Part shown: positions 33,014-41,821 of the stretch, piece by piece
Layout of the letters: every line of letters starts with the position of its first letter
Position numbering within the stretch: the stretch's first letter is position 1
Source: Hydrogenibacillus schlegelii
GTDB lineage: Bacteria > Bacillota > Bacilli > Thermicanales > DSM-22653
Assembly (NCBI RefSeq): GCF_001653195.1
Contig: NZ_JXBB01000002.1
Span: 1-64,000 of the forward strand
Direction of reading: 5' to 3'
DNA: 64,000 nt
Notes under the pieces: generated by a model
The model's input: only the letters and a program-made list of their open reading frames with translations
What the model was told of the DNA's origin: nothing
Database searches by the model: none
Made by a program: the position numbers and the translations under genes

Positions 33014-34399
33014 TCAGCGGGCGATCCGGGCGTGGCGGATGCCGTAGCCGAAGTAGACGACGAGTCCGAGAAGGAGCCAGAGGCCGAAGCGGACGAACGT
33101 CACCGCCGGCAAAGACGCGATGAGGACGAGGGAGCCGACGATGCCGATCGGGGCAAACAGCCAGAGGGCCGGCACTTTGAAGACCCGCGGCTCATCCGGT
33201 CGCCGGAAGCGCATGACGACGACGGAGACGGTCGTGAGCAAAAAGGCCGAAAGTCCGCCGATGTTGGCGAGCTCCGCGAGCTCGCCGATCGAGAGAAAGC
33301 CGGCGAGGATGATGCTGGTGCCGAAGACGAGGACCGTCGCCATCGTCGGCACCCGGCGGGTCGGGTGCACGCGGGCGATCGCCGGCGGGAGAAGGCCGTC
33401 CCGGCCGAGGGCGAAGAGGATGCGGGTGGCGGAAAGGCCGTTTCCGAGCATCGTGGCGATGAGGCCGAAGACGACCGCCGCCGAAAGGAGCGCGCTTCCC
33501 CAGCGGATGCCGACCCGGGCCAGGGCGTAGGCCGCCGGGTCCGGGACGTCGAGATCGGTGTACGGCACCATGCCGAGCATGACCGCGGCGACGACGACGT
33601 AAAAGAGGGTGAGCAGGATGAGCCCGCCGAGAAGGGCGATCGGGATCGTCCGCTGGGGGTTTTTGACTTCTTCGAGGACGGTCGTCACGCCGTCAAAGCC
33701 GGTGTAAGCAAAAAAGACGAGGGCCGCGCCGGTGAGGATGCCGCTTAAGCCGTACGGGGCAAACGGCTGCCAGTGGGCGGGATCGACGTAGCCGACCCCG
33801 ACGGCGATGAAAAAGAGGATCGCGGCGACCTTGATCCACGTAAATAAGGCGTTCGCTTGTCCGACGAGACGAATGCCGGCCAGAGCGATGGACGCGACGA
33901 GGAGGAGGCCCAAGACGGCCGGCAGATTGACGATGCCGCCGTGGGCGAGGTCCCGGGTGAGGGGCTCCGGAAGCGACAGGCCGGCGGAGCGGGCGATCTC
34001 GACGACGTAGCCGGACCAGCCGACGGCGACGGTTGAAGTGATGACGGTAAACTCGAAGATGAGGTCCCAGCCGACGATCCAGGCGAGGATCTCGCCGAGG
34101 GCGACGTAGGCATACGTGTAGGCGCTCCCGGCGACCGGGACCATCGAGGCGAATTCGACGTAAGCCAGGCCGACGGCGATGGTGACGAGGCCGCTTAGGG
34201 CAAACGAAGCGATGACGCCGGGGCCGGCATAGTGGTGGGCGACCGTTCCCGGCAGGACGAAGATGCCGGCACCGATCGTCGAGCCGAGAACGAGGAGCAT
34301 GAGCTGAAGCGGTCCCAGCTCGCGCTTCAGCTTGTATTCCCGTTCTTCGGCGAGCTCCCGGGCTTCCTCGACGGTTTTCTTCCGCCAGAAGGGGCTCAC
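33014..34399 (-). CDS. APC-family amino acid permease
   Basis: A 461-residue transporter with 12 or more membrane helices. LMLLVLGSTIGAGIFVLPG is the APC entry motif and helix 6 carries AFFAYTGFDGVTTVLEE-like residues. It most resembles the cationic amino acid transporter (CAT/YfnA) branch. GTG 34399 overlaps the stop codon of the aldo/keto reductase (GTGA), so the two genes are coupled. The substrate is not defined. Confidence 0.85.
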   Translation of the reverse strand: MSPFWRKKTVEEARELAEEREYKLKRELGPLQLMLLVLGSTIGAGIFVLPGTVAHHYAGPGVIASFALSGLVTIAVGLAYVEFASMVPVAGSAYTYAYVALGEILAWIVGWDLIFEFTVITSTVAVGWSGYVVEIARSAGLSLPEPLTRDLAHGGIVNLPAVLGLLLVASIALAGIRLVGQANALFTWIKVAAILFFIAVGVGYVDPAHWQPFAPYGLSGILTGAALVFFAYTGFDGVTTVLEEVKNPQRTIPIALLGGLILLTLFYVVVAAVMLGMVPYTDLDVPDPAAYALARVGIRWGSALLSAAVVFGLIATMLGNGLSATRILFALGRDGLLPPAIARVHPTRRVPTMATVLVFGTSIILAGFLSIGELAELANIGGLSAFLLTTVSVVVMRFRRPDEPRVFKVPALWLFAPIGIVGSLVLIASLPAVTFVRFGLWLLLGLVVYFGYGIRHARIAR

Positions 34400-35370
34400 C
34401 GAACGGTCTCTCCTTCGCCGTTTAAGATCGCTTCGATCCGTTCGAGGACATCGGCGGAAAGGACGACGCCGGAGGCTTTGGCGTTTTCTTCGATCTGCTC
34501 CGGTCGGGTGGCGCCGACGATGGCGCTCGCGACGTTGGGTTGCCGGAGGACCCACGCCAGGGCGAGCTGGGCCGGGGTGAGGTCGAGTTCTCGGGCCAGG
34601 GCCGCGAGTTGTTCGGCCTTTTTCAGCTGATCGTCGGTAAGATACCGCTGGACAAAGGCGCCGGCTTCCGGATCGGCGCCGCGGCTTCCGGCCGGCGCCG
34701 GGACTCCGGGCTTGTACTTGCCGGTGAGTACCCCCTGCGCGAGCGGGGAAAAGACGACCTGGCCGATGCCCTCTTTTTCTCCGAGGGGGATGATTTCTTT
34801 TTCAATGTAGCGGTTCAGCATGTTGTACACCGGCTGGTTGACGACGATCCGGTCGAGGAGGTAGCGGTCGGCGACCTGAAGGGCTTCCCGAATCTGGGCC
34901 GCCGTCCACTCGCTCACGCCGACGTAGAGGACTTTCCCCTGCCGGACGAGGTCGTCAAAGGCCCGGAGCGTCTCCTCGACCGGCGTCTCGGGGTCGTAGC
35001 GGTGGGCGTAATAGATGTCCACGTAGTCGACGCCGAGGCGCTTTAAGCTCGCGTGGGCCTGCTCCATGATGTGCTTGCGGGAAAGCCCCCGATCGTTCGG
35101 ACCGTCGCCCATCGGCCAGAACACTTTCGTCGCGATCACCACCGATTCGCGGGGAAACGCTCTGAGCGCCTCGCCGACGACCCTTTCCGCCTCCCCGCGG
35201 GCGTAGACGTTCGCCGTGTCGAAGAAGTTGATGCCGAGTTCGTAAGCGCGGTGAATCGTCCGGATGGCCGTCTCCCGGTCCACCGACCGACCGTATGTAA
35301 GCCAGCTGCCGAGGCTGATCTCGCTGACGCGCAGGCCGGTTTTGCCGATCTTGCGGTATTGCATGGACAT
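34396..35370 (-). CDS. Aldo/keto reductase (Kv-beta-like family)
   Basis: A 324-residue TIM-barrel oxidoreductase using NADPH. The catalytic tetrad is visible in FFDTANVYARGEAE (Asp, Tyr), VIATKVFW (Lys) and DIYYAHRYD (His). It resembles YccK/YhdN and glyceraldehyde-3-phosphate reductase-type enzymes; the substrate is unknown. The start is ATG 35370, or ATG 35364 six bases later. An extended -10 element lies only 12 bases upstream, so the leader is very short. Coupled to the permease downstream by a four-base overlap. Confidence 0.85.
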   Translation of the reverse strand: MSMQYRKIGKTGLRVSEISLGSWLTYGRSVDRETAIRTIHRAYELGINFFDTANVYARGEAERVVGEALRAFPRESVVIATKVFWPMGDGPNDRGLSRKHIMEQAHASLKRLGVDYVDIYYAHRYDPETPVEETLRAFDDLVRQGKVLYVGVSEWTAAQIREALQVADRYLLDRIVVNQPVYNMLNRYIEKEIIPLGEKEGIGQVVFSPLAQGVLTGKYKPGVPAPAGSRGADPEAGAFVQRYLTDDQLKKAEQLAALARELDLTPAQLALAWVLRQPNVASAIVGATRPEQIEENAKASGVVLSADVLERIEAILNGEGETVR

Positions 35371-35382
35371 CCCCCCTCGTCG

Positions 35383-35391
35383 ATTATAGCA
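35383..35391 (-). promoter_or_regulatory. Extended -10 promoter close to the aldo/keto reductase start
   Basis: TGCTATAAT on the minus strand, identical to the lipL element. Transcription should begin about five bases before the ATG, leaving almost no 5' leader. Confidence 0.65.
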
Positions 35392-35495
35392 GATTTCGGC
35401 AGAAGGCATGCGCCCTTCATTCTGCGTTCGGCATCGAGGGACGGCGTCGCCCAGAACCGCTTCGGCGACGGCGCGTTCAGAACTCCCGTTTCCGC

Positions 35496-36581
35496 TCACG
35501 TCCCGTGGGCCTTCGCTTTCCGCTCGTTTGGTCCGGCGCCGGCTTTGGCTTTCTTCGCGGCGGCTTGGCCCTTCTTGAGGCGTGGGGCAACGTCGCGAAA
35601 CCCGATCAATTTCCGCGTCGCTTCATCGAACAGATGAAGGTCGGCGAAGGCGACGAAAAGCGCATCTTTGAGCGTCACCGTCAGCGCCACCCGGACGAGC
35701 GGTACTTCTTTCTGCACTTTTTCCAGCCGGTAGTTGGGGATGCCCGGAGCGAGGTGGTGAATGTGGTGAAAACCGATGTTCCCCGTCACCCATTGCAACG
35801 GTCGCGGCAGTTTCAAATACGTGCTTCCTTCCATCGCCGCCCGAACATATTCCCACTCCGGATCGCAAGACCAGTAGGCATCCTCGAACTGGTGCTGCAC
35901 ATAGAACAGGAAAATACCGATCATCCCCGCCAGGTACAGGCTCGGGAAATAGACCCAGAGCAGGGCCTTCGCCCCCCAGACCAACGCGGCGCCTCCCAGG
36001 GCGAAGGCGATGACGAGGTTGGTGAGCACCACGGTTTTCCGGATGAACGGCTTCTCTCCGCCGAAGCCGAGCGGAAAACGATAGGCGATCATGAACACGG
36101 CGATCGGGCCGATGAAAAACATGACCCACGGATTGCGATAGACGCGATACTTGAAGCGTGCCCACGGCGAGGCGCGCAAATACTCGTCGACCGTCCACGT
36201 CAGGATGTCGCCGACGCCGCGCTTGTCCAGGTTGCCGCTGGTGGCGTGATGGCGGGCATGCTGCCATTTCCAGGAGTGGTACGGGACGAGCGTCACCACG
36301 CCGCTGGCAAAACCGAACGCCTCGTTCATCCACCGGCGGGGGAAAAGGGAGCCGTGCCCGGCGTCGTGCTGCAAGATAAACAAACGTACCAGAAAAAGCG
36401 CCGCCACACCGTCGATCGCGAGGGCAAGGGGCAGGAAAAAAGCGGCGGCGCGATACGCCAGGCTAAACAGCACAACAAGCGCAAGGCCGGTATGCGTCAC
36501 TTGCCACAGGCTGTACCGGAGGTCGGGTCTGGCATACGGCCGAAGAAGCGGCGCCCAGTCTTGCGCCCGAAACGATTTCAA
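35496..36581 (-). CDS. Fatty acid desaturase
   Basis: A 361-residue membrane di-iron enzyme with all three histidine boxes: HDAGH at 72-76, HARHH at 108-112 and GFHHIHH near 273. It most resembles acyl-lipid desaturases such as Bacillus Des, which adds a double bond in membrane phospholipids. Translation opens at TTG 36581 with AAGGGG upstream. The C-terminus is Lys/Ala-rich. No DesKR genes adjoin it. Confidence 0.87.
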   Translation of the reverse strand: MKSFRAQDWAPLLRPYARPDLRYSLWQVTHTGLALVVLFSLAYRAAAFFLPLALAIDGVAALFLVRLFILQHDAGHGSLFPRRWMNEAFGFASGVVTLVPYHSWKWQHARHHATSGNLDKRGVGDILTWTVDEYLRASPWARFKYRVYRNPWVMFFIGPIAVFMIAYRFPLGFGGEKPFIRKTVVLTNLVIAFALGGAALVWGAKALLWVYFPSLYLAGMIGIFLFYVQHQFEDAYWSCDPEWEYVRAAMEGSTYLKLPRPLQWVTGNIGFHHIHHLAPGIPNYRLEKVQKEVPLVRVALTVTLKDALFVAFADLHLFDEATRKLIGFRDVAPRLKKGQAAAKKAKAGAGPNERKAKAHGT

Positions 36582-36650
36582 CGTTCCACCCCTTACCCTT
36601 TCATCGATTTCCTCCCCAGCATACTCCGGCCGCTCTCTACGGTCAATCGG

Positions 36651-36687
36651 AAAAAAGCCCGGCGAAAGGTCCGACCTTTCGCCGGGT
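36651..36687. terminator. Terminator after metQ
   Basis: CCCGGCGAAAGGT pairs perfectly with ACCTTTCGCCGGG. On the minus strand Ts follow, ending the metNIQ operon about 35 bases after the metQ stop codon. Confidence 0.88.
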
Positions 36688-36719
36688 CAAACGGGAACGA
36701 AGGGCCGTTTGCCAAGGAT

Positions 36720-37607
36720 TCAATAGCGGACCTGCGCCGGGACGACGGCGCCCTGGTACTTCTCTTCGATATACTGCTTGACGTCGTCCGAAAGCAGAAC
36801 GTCGCAGAGCTTTTGAATCCGCGGGTCCTCCTTCGACTCCGGCCGCACGGCGACGACGTTGACGTACGGCGACGTCTTGTCTTCCATGAAGATGGCGTCT
36901 TTCGTCGGGTTCAGACCGGCCTGAAGGGCAAAGTTCGTGTTGATGAGGGCGAGATCGACCTTCGGGTCCTCAAGGGCCCGGGGAAGAAGCGGCGCGTCCA
37001 TGGGCAGGAACTTCAGATGCTTCGGGTTCTCGACGATGTCGGTCGTGGTGGCGCTGGCCCCTTTCCCCTCGGCCAGTTTGATCAAGCCCTCCCGCTCGAG
37101 AAGCAGCAACATTCTCCCCTGGTTCGTCGGGTCGTTCGTGATGGCGATCGTGGCGCCGTCGGGAAGATCGGCCGCCGACTTGTAGTTTTTGCCCTTGGCG
37201 ACGTAAGCGCCCAACGGCTCGATGTGGACCCCGCAGACGGGGATGAGATCATACCCTTTTTCCTGGTTGGTCTTTTCGAGGAAGGGAATGTGCTGGAAGT
37301 AGTTGGCATCCAGTTCTTTTTCGGCGAGCTTGACGTTCGGCTGGACGTAATCCTGGAAGACGACGACTTTGAGGTCGATGCCTTCGTCCTTGAGCTTCGG
37401 CTTGACGACGTCATTTAAGATCTGGGCGTGCGGCTCCTGCGACGCGCCGACGGTGAGCGTCTCCGGCTTCGCCGAGTCGGTTTTGCTTTCGCCGCCGGCG
37501 GGACCGGTTCCCTCACCGGGCGCGGTCTTCGTGCCGCAGGCGCCGAGGATGAGAAGTGCGGCGAGGACGAGGAAGATGGCTCCGCCTTTGAACGGGCGAC
37601 GGAACAT
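36720..37607 (-). CDS. metQ: Methionine ABC transporter substrate-binding lipoprotein
   Basis: A 295-residue NlpA/MetQ-family lipoprotein. The lipobox LILGAC is at about residues 19-24. The binding core has ANYFQHIPFLEKTN and DLALINTNFALQAGL, both characteristic of MetQ. It binds methionine outside the membrane and delivers it to MetI/MetN. Third gene of the S-box operon, separated from metI by an unusually long 205 bases. Confidence 0.93.
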   Translation of the reverse strand: MFRRPFKGGAIFLVLAALLILGACGTKTAPGEGTGPAGGESKTDSAKPETLTVGASQEPHAQILNDVVKPKLKDEGIDLKVVVFQDYVQPNVKLAEKELDANYFQHIPFLEKTNQEKGYDLIPVCGVHIEPLGAYVAKGKNYKSAADLPDGATIAITNDPTNQGRMLLLLEREGLIKLAEGKGASATTTDIVENPKHLKFLPMDAPLLPRALEDPKVDLALINTNFALQAGLNPTKDAIFMEDKTSPYVNVVAVRPESKEDPRIQKLCDVLLSDDVKQYIEEKYQGAVVPAQVRY

Positions 37608-37812
37608 GCGAATCCCCCCTTAAGGTTCAGGATCGTGCGGATCAATCGGTCGGACGCCGTTTTGCGGCGCCGTCGCCGCCTCTTTTCCGGCGGTACCCAG
37701 GTGTATGGTCAACGCGCCGGCTGGGCGCGGGAGCGTCCGAAAAGCGCATGAAGGGCGGGCAGACGGGCGGCCTGGCATGGGAATGCGCCGCGAGGGTCGT
37801 CCGATCCGGCCG
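37608..37812 (-). other. Spacer between metI and metQ
   Basis: 205 bases with no gene. The metQ ribosome binding site lies at its downstream end, and GC-rich inverted segments could form hairpins. I see no clear terminator or second S-box. Confidence 0.35.
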
Positions 37813-38478
37813 TCAGCGCCTGTCCAGCCGCCGAACGATCCGGTCGCCGATCCACTGCAGCACCTGGACGATGGCGATGAGAAGGACGGTCGCGACGAGG
37901 AGGATGTCGTTTTTGAAGGAGTTGTAGCCTTCGTTCCAGGCGAGGGCGCCGAGGCCGCCGCCGGCGACGAGGCCGGCCATCGCCGAGTAACTCACGAGGG
38001 CGACGGCGGTGACGGTGATGCCGGAGACGATTCCCGGAAGGCTCTCCGGGATGAGCACTTTCCAGATGATGTCGACCGTCCGGGCGCCCATCGCCTGAGC
38101 CGCCTCGATGACGCCGCGGCCGACTTCCCGCATCGCGCTTTCGACGAGGCGGGCGAAAAACGGCGCGGCGCCGGCGACGAGGGAGATGATCGCCGCGTTC
38201 GTGCCGTAGGAGGTGCCGATGAGGGCCCGGGAGACGGGGATCGTCCAGAGGATGAGGACGATGTACGGCACCGAGCGGAACACGTTGACGACGGCGCCGA
38301 GGGCTTCGTTCAGCCAGCGCTTCGGCCAGAGATGTCCCGGCGAGGTGATGATGAGAAGCACCCCGAGCGGGATGCCGATGAGGACGCTGAAGAAAAGCGA
38401 CAGGAGCACCATGTACACCGACTCGATCGTCGCCTGGACGACGATCTCGGGGTGCGCGACGACGTTTTCAAAGTGCAC
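37813..38478 (-). CDS. metI: Methionine ABC transporter permease
   Basis: A 221-residue permease with five or six helices. The inner-membrane EAA loop reads EAAQAMGARTVDIIWKVLIPES and couples to the ATPase. Overlaps the end of metN by 11 bases, so translation is coupled. Confidence 0.93.
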   Translation of the reverse strand: MHFENVVAHPEIVVQATIESVYMVLLSLFFSVLIGIPLGVLLIITSPGHLWPKRWLNEALGAVVNVFRSVPYIVLILWTIPVSRALIGTSYGTNAAIISLVAGAAPFFARLVESAMREVGRGVIEAAQAMGARTVDIIWKVLIPESLPGIVSGITVTAVALVSYSAMAGLVAGGGLGALAWNEGYNSFKNDILLVATVLLIAIVQVLQWIGDRIVRRLDRR

Positions 38479-39571
38479 CGTCCGTCACCTCCTCCGACGC
38501 CGGCGTGACCGCCTCGACGATGACGCCGGCTTCGGTGAGAAAGGCCCGCGCCGCCGTCAGTTCCGCCGGCGTTCCGGTGAGGCGGACGGTCAGGGTGCCG
38601 AAGGGGACGTCTTTCAGGCGCTTGATCTCCCCCCGGAGGATGTTCACCTCGACGTCGTGGCTCCGGATGAGCCGGTGGATGATCGGCGCTTCGGCGACCG
38701 CGCCGACGAAGACGAGCCGGAGCGCCTCGGTGCGCCGCCCGTCCCCTTCCGCCGGTCCGGAGGCGCCTTTGCCGTCGGAGGGGGGATCAAAGACTTCGGC
38801 GATGAAACGTCGGGCGACGGCCGACTTCGGCCGGCTGAAGACGTCCGGGACCGGTCCGACCTCCTGGATCACGCCCCGGTCGAGGACGGCGACCCGATCG
38901 CAAATTTTTTCGATGACGTGCATCTCGTGGGTGATGAGGACGACGGTGATGCCGAAGCGGCGGTTGATCGAAAGGATCAAGTCGAGGATGTCGTCCGTCG
39001 TCTTCGGGTCAAGGGCGCTCGTCGCCTCGTCGGACAGAAGGATGTCTGGCTCGTTGGCGAGGGCCCGGGCGATGCCGACCCGCTGTTTTTCCCCTCCGGA
39101 AAGCTGCGCCGGATAGGCGTCCCGCCGGTGCCGGAGGCCGACGAGGTCGAGAAGCGCTTCCACCCGAGCCTGGGCCCGGTCCTTCGGCCAACCGGCGAGC
39201 TCGAGGGGAAAGCGGACGTTTTCAAAGACCGTGCGGGACCAGAGCAGGTTGAAGTGCTGGAAGATCATGCCGATTTTCATCCGTTTTTTCCGGAGCGCCT
39301 CCGGGGAAAGGGTCGCCAGATCGACGCCGTCGACCCACACCCGGCCGCCGGTCGGTCGCTCCAAAAAGTTGATCAGCCGGATGAGGGTGCTCTTCCCGGC
39401 GCCGCTTTCGCCGATGACGCCGAAGATTTCGCCGCGGCGGATGGTGAGGTTGATGTTTTTCAGCGCTTCGACGGGCGCGCCGCGGCCTACGTATACTTTT
39501 TGTACATTTTCGAGCCGAATGATCGTCTCCTCATCGGGCGGGATTTCCACCGGGGCGGTCGCGGCGAGCAT
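38468..39571 (-). CDS. metN: Methionine ABC transporter ATPase
   Basis: A 367-residue ABC ATPase with Walker A GESGAGKST, signature LSGGEKQRVGIARAL, Walker B DILLSDEATSALD, and a C-terminal NIL/ACT-like methionine-sensing domain from about residue 265. First gene after the S-box. ATG 39571 is preceded by GGAAGGAGGAGG. A short tandem repeat fills its leader. Confidence 0.94.
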   Translation of the reverse strand: MLAATAPVEIPPDEETIIRLENVQKVYVGRGAPVEALKNINLTIRRGEIFGVIGESGAGKSTLIRLINFLERPTGGRVWVDGVDLATLSPEALRKKRMKIGMIFQHFNLLWSRTVFENVRFPLELAGWPKDRAQARVEALLDLVGLRHRRDAYPAQLSGGEKQRVGIARALANEPDILLSDEATSALDPKTTDDILDLILSINRRFGITVVLITHEMHVIEKICDRVAVLDRGVIQEVGPVPDVFSRPKSAVARRFIAEVFDPPSDGKGASGPAEGDGRRTEALRLVFVGAVAEAPIIHRLIRSHDVEVNILRGEIKRLKDVPFGTLTVRLTGTPAELTAARAFLTEAGVIVEAVTPASEEVTDGAL

Positions 39572-39584
39572 GCCGCCTCCTCCT

Positions 39585-39645
39585 TCCTAAGCGAAACCTC
39601 CTAAGCGAAACCTTTCCGGCCTAAGCGAAACCCTTCCGGCCGAAA
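39585..39645 (-). repeat. Short tandem repeat in the metN leader
   Basis: The 12-mer CCTAAGCGAAAC (plus strand) appears three times between the S-box terminator and the metN ribosome binding site, with CTTTCCGG/CCTTCCGG tails after the last two. It is part of the 5' leader of the operon; no role is known. Confidence 0.7.
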
Positions 39646-39690
39646 GCTTCCTCACGGCGTCCATCTTCACCGAACCCCGGTTTTGCGCAT

Positions 39691-39863
39691 AAAAAAACCT
39701 TTCCGCCCGGCCGGCGACCGGCACGGAAAGGAGTCGCCTCCCTTATCTGCCGGTAAGTCACCGCTCAGGCCTTACCGCTGGAATTGGCACCTTGGCACGG
39801 ACGTGCCGGTTGCCGGGCTTCATCGGGCCAGTCCCTCCGCCGCTCTGGATAAGGGCTTATCCA
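39691..39863 (-). promoter_or_regulatory. S-box (SAM-I) riboswitch controlling metNIQ
   Basis: On the minus strand the aptamer runs from about 39855 to 39739. It shows CCAGAGCGGCGGAGGGACTG, GGCCCGATGAAGCCCGGCAA, AGGTGCCAATTCC, and P1 formed by CCCTTATC with GATAAGGG. A terminator (39731-39691, CCTTTCCG with CGGAAAGG, then seven Ts) follows. SAM binding should cause premature termination. An additional perfect hairpin, CTGGATAA-GCCC-TTATCCAG at 39863-39844, overlaps the 5' P1 strand. Confidence 0.96.
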
Positions 39864-39911
39864 GATCGATGCGATTGTCCGGAAACCCCGTTCGAAAAAC
39901 TCACTGCAGCG

Positions 39912-39940
39912 ATTGTAGAGCGGTCGAGATCGTATGTCAA
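39912..39940 (-). promoter_or_regulatory. Promoter of the S-box-metNIQ operon
   Basis: TTGACA (39940-39935), 17 bases, TACAAT (39917-39912): near consensus. The -35 lies 12 bases from the pdaA stop. Confidence 0.85.
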
Positions 39941-39951
39941 GCGCAAAAATT

Positions 39952-40860
39952 TCAGGTATCGTCATCGCCGGTCGACGCCCCTTCCGGCGTGAGGAGGCTC
40001 CGCTCCCGAAGCCGCCAGTCCTCGAGGCTCTGAAAGACGTACCCCTGCGCCCGGGCGTCGTCGATGATCCGGCCGAGGGCCTCGGCGTTGTCCTTGGAGA
40101 CGCTGTGCAGAAGGATGACCGCGCCGGGGTGAAGCTGGCCCATCACCTGCCGGTAGGCGACATCCGCCCCCCGGACGACGTCCCGTTCCCAATCTTTGTA
40201 AGCGACGGACCAGAAGATCGTCTCCATCCCCATTGCCCGTACCGTGCGAAGCAGCCGTTCGGAAAACACCCCCCGGGGCGGCCGGAAAAAGACGGTCGTC
40301 CGCTGCGGGGTGAGCTCCGCGATGGCGGCGTTCACCCGCTCGATCTCCCGGCGCATCTCGGCCGGGCTCAGGGCGGACATGTCCGGGTGGCTCCACGAAT
40401 GGTTGCCGACGATGTGTCCTTCGGCGACCATCCGGCGAACGAGCTCCGGCGCCGACCGGAGGTAGTGGCCGGTGACGAAAAACGTCGCCGGCACGTTCTT
40501 TTCCTTAAGCACGTCGAGAATGCGAGCCGTCTGACCGTTTTCATAGCCGTTGTCAAACGTAAGATACAGCACCTTGCCGCCCTTTTCATCGTAAAAAAGC
40601 GCACCGTACCGCTCGATCAGCCCCTGAAACCCTTCCCGGGCGATCGACGGCGGCCGGCCGTCGCGGCTTTTTTGAAAGCCCCAGTGGTACGCCTTCGTCT
40701 CCCCCCCGCCGGGCAGGTTCGCCTCCGACGCGGGCCGGTCGACCGATCCGGCGGAGCCCTCATCCGATGCGACGCCGAGCGCCGCCCAGGCGGCCGACCC
40801 GAACGCCGAAGCCGTGAAAACCCCGAGCGCAAGAACGGCCCGAAAGCCCAAAAATCGCAT
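39952..40860 (-). CDS. pdaA: PdaA-like delta-lactam-biosynthetic de-N-acetylase
   Basis: A 302-residue exported NodB-domain deacetylase with a signal peptide (1-26). The metal-site motif TFDNGYENG (from 101) and His154/His158 in GNHSWSHPD are PdaA-like; canonical NodB has Asp-Asp at the first site, and PdaA has DN as here. RPPRGVFSERLL and ILLHSVSKDNAEAL complete the signature. In spores PdaA removes acetyl from muramic acid so that cortex delta-lactam can form, which germination enzymes recognise. Confidence 0.9.
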   Translation of the reverse strand: MRFLGFRAVLALGVFTASAFGSAAWAALGVASDEGSAGSVDRPASEANLPGGGETKAYHWGFQKSRDGRPPSIAREGFQGLIERYGALFYDEKGGKVLYLTFDNGYENGQTARILDVLKEKNVPATFFVTGHYLRSAPELVRRMVAEGHIVGNHSWSHPDMSALSPAEMRREIERVNAAIAELTPQRTTVFFRPPRGVFSERLLRTVRAMGMETIFWSVAYKDWERDVVRGADVAYRQVMGQLHPGAVILLHSVSKDNAEALGRIIDDARAQGYVFQSLEDWRLRERSLLTPEGASTGDDDT

Positions 40861-40960
40861 GTCCGCCCCTCCCGCTCCCCGGACGGCGCCCGGGGGTTGA
40901 TTCTTTTGTAGTATGGCCGGTGAGGGGCGCCGCTATCGACGGCCCGATCCCGCCGCCTGA

Positions 40961-40999
40961 CGAAAACATCTGTTTTTGTCGGGCGCGGTCTGTTACAAT
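40961..40999 (+). promoter_or_regulatory. lexA promoter with LexA-like operator
   Basis: AAAAC-ATCT-GTTTT (40963-40976) is a perfect inverted repeat shaped like the Bacillus SOS box GAAC-N4-GTTC, with A/T in place of the outer G/C. It overlaps the -35 region of an extended -10, TGTTACAAT (40991-40999). Autorepression of lexA is the likely role. Confidence 0.65.
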
Positions 41000-41042
41000 G
41001 GGAGCAACCGATGGAAAAATCTCCGCGAAAGGGGCGTTCCCG

Positions 41043-41684
41043 ATGTCCGACCTCTCCGACCGTCAGTGGGCGATCCTTCGGGCGATCGCCCGTTCGCTCC
41101 GGGAGCGCGGTTACCCGCCGTCGGTGCGGGAGATCGGGAAAGCCGTCGGGCTGTCGTCGACATCGTCCGTCCACTTTGAACTCAATCGCCTGGTGCAAAA
41201 AGGCGTGCTGGAAAAAGATCCGGAGCGGCCCCGGGCCCTTCGGCTGAGCGCCGAAGGGATGCGGCTTCTCGGGCCCGAGGGACGGGAGGCCCACGGCGAC
41301 GTCCGCTACCTCCCGCTCGTCGGCAGGGTGACCGCCGGACGGCCGATCACCGCCGTGGAAAACATCGAGGGCTACCTCCCCTTCCCCGCCGCCCGGACGC
41401 CGGATGACGCTTTCCTCCTTCGGGTCGAAGGGGACAGCATGATCCTTGCCGGCATCTACGACGGCGACCTCGTCATCGTCGAAAAGACGCCCCATGCCAA
41501 CCCCGGCGACATCGTCGTGGCGATGACCGAAGACGGAGAGGCGACGGTGAAGCGCTTTTATCCCGATCCGGCCCGAGGCGTCGTCCGGCTGGCGGCGGAA
41601 AATCCGAACTACCCGCCGATGGAGCTGGCGACGGCGACCGTCCTCGGCCGCGTCGTCGGTCTCCTCCGCTTTTACGACCGGTAG
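41043..41684 (+). CDS. lexA: SOS repressor LexA
   Basis: A 213-residue repressor with a winged-helix domain (1-65, YPPSVREIGKAVGLSSTSSV). The auto-cleavage site is Ala98-Gly99 (RVTAGRP). Ser132 in EGDSM and Lys170 in ATVKRF form the Ser-Lys dyad. RecA filaments trigger self-cleavage and SOS induction. The start at 41043 follows GAAAGGGGCG; the upstream in-frame region covers the operator and is not coding. Confidence 0.95.
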   Translation: MSDLSDRQWAILRAIARSLRERGYPPSVREIGKAVGLSSTSSVHFELNRLVQKGVLEKDPERPRALRLSAEGMRLLGPEGREAHGDVRYLPLVGRVTAGRPITAVENIEGYLPFPAARTPDDAFLLRVEGDSMILAGIYDGDLVIVEKTPHANPGDIVVAMTEDGEATVKRFYPDPARGVVRLAAENPNYPPMELATATVLGRVVGLLRFYDR

Positions 41685-41821
41685 AGGACCGCACCGCCGG
41701 GGCCGGCGTCGCCCGAACGCCGTCCCGTCCGACCGATCGCCGGCCCGATCGCTCGAATCGCCGGCCCGGCGCGCGGGGCGGTCTCGCCCCGGCGAGCGGC
41801 ATCCGCGCCTTACCGAGCGCC

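Noticed and set aside
35505-37418. 637-codon plus-strand open frame
   Set aside because: It runs antisense across the desaturase, terminator and metQ, all well supported, and its translation has shadow composition.
39585-39645. Repeats considered as a CRISPR remnant
   Set aside because: Units are only 12 bases, spacers are short and related, and no cas gene is present. It is a leader tandem repeat.
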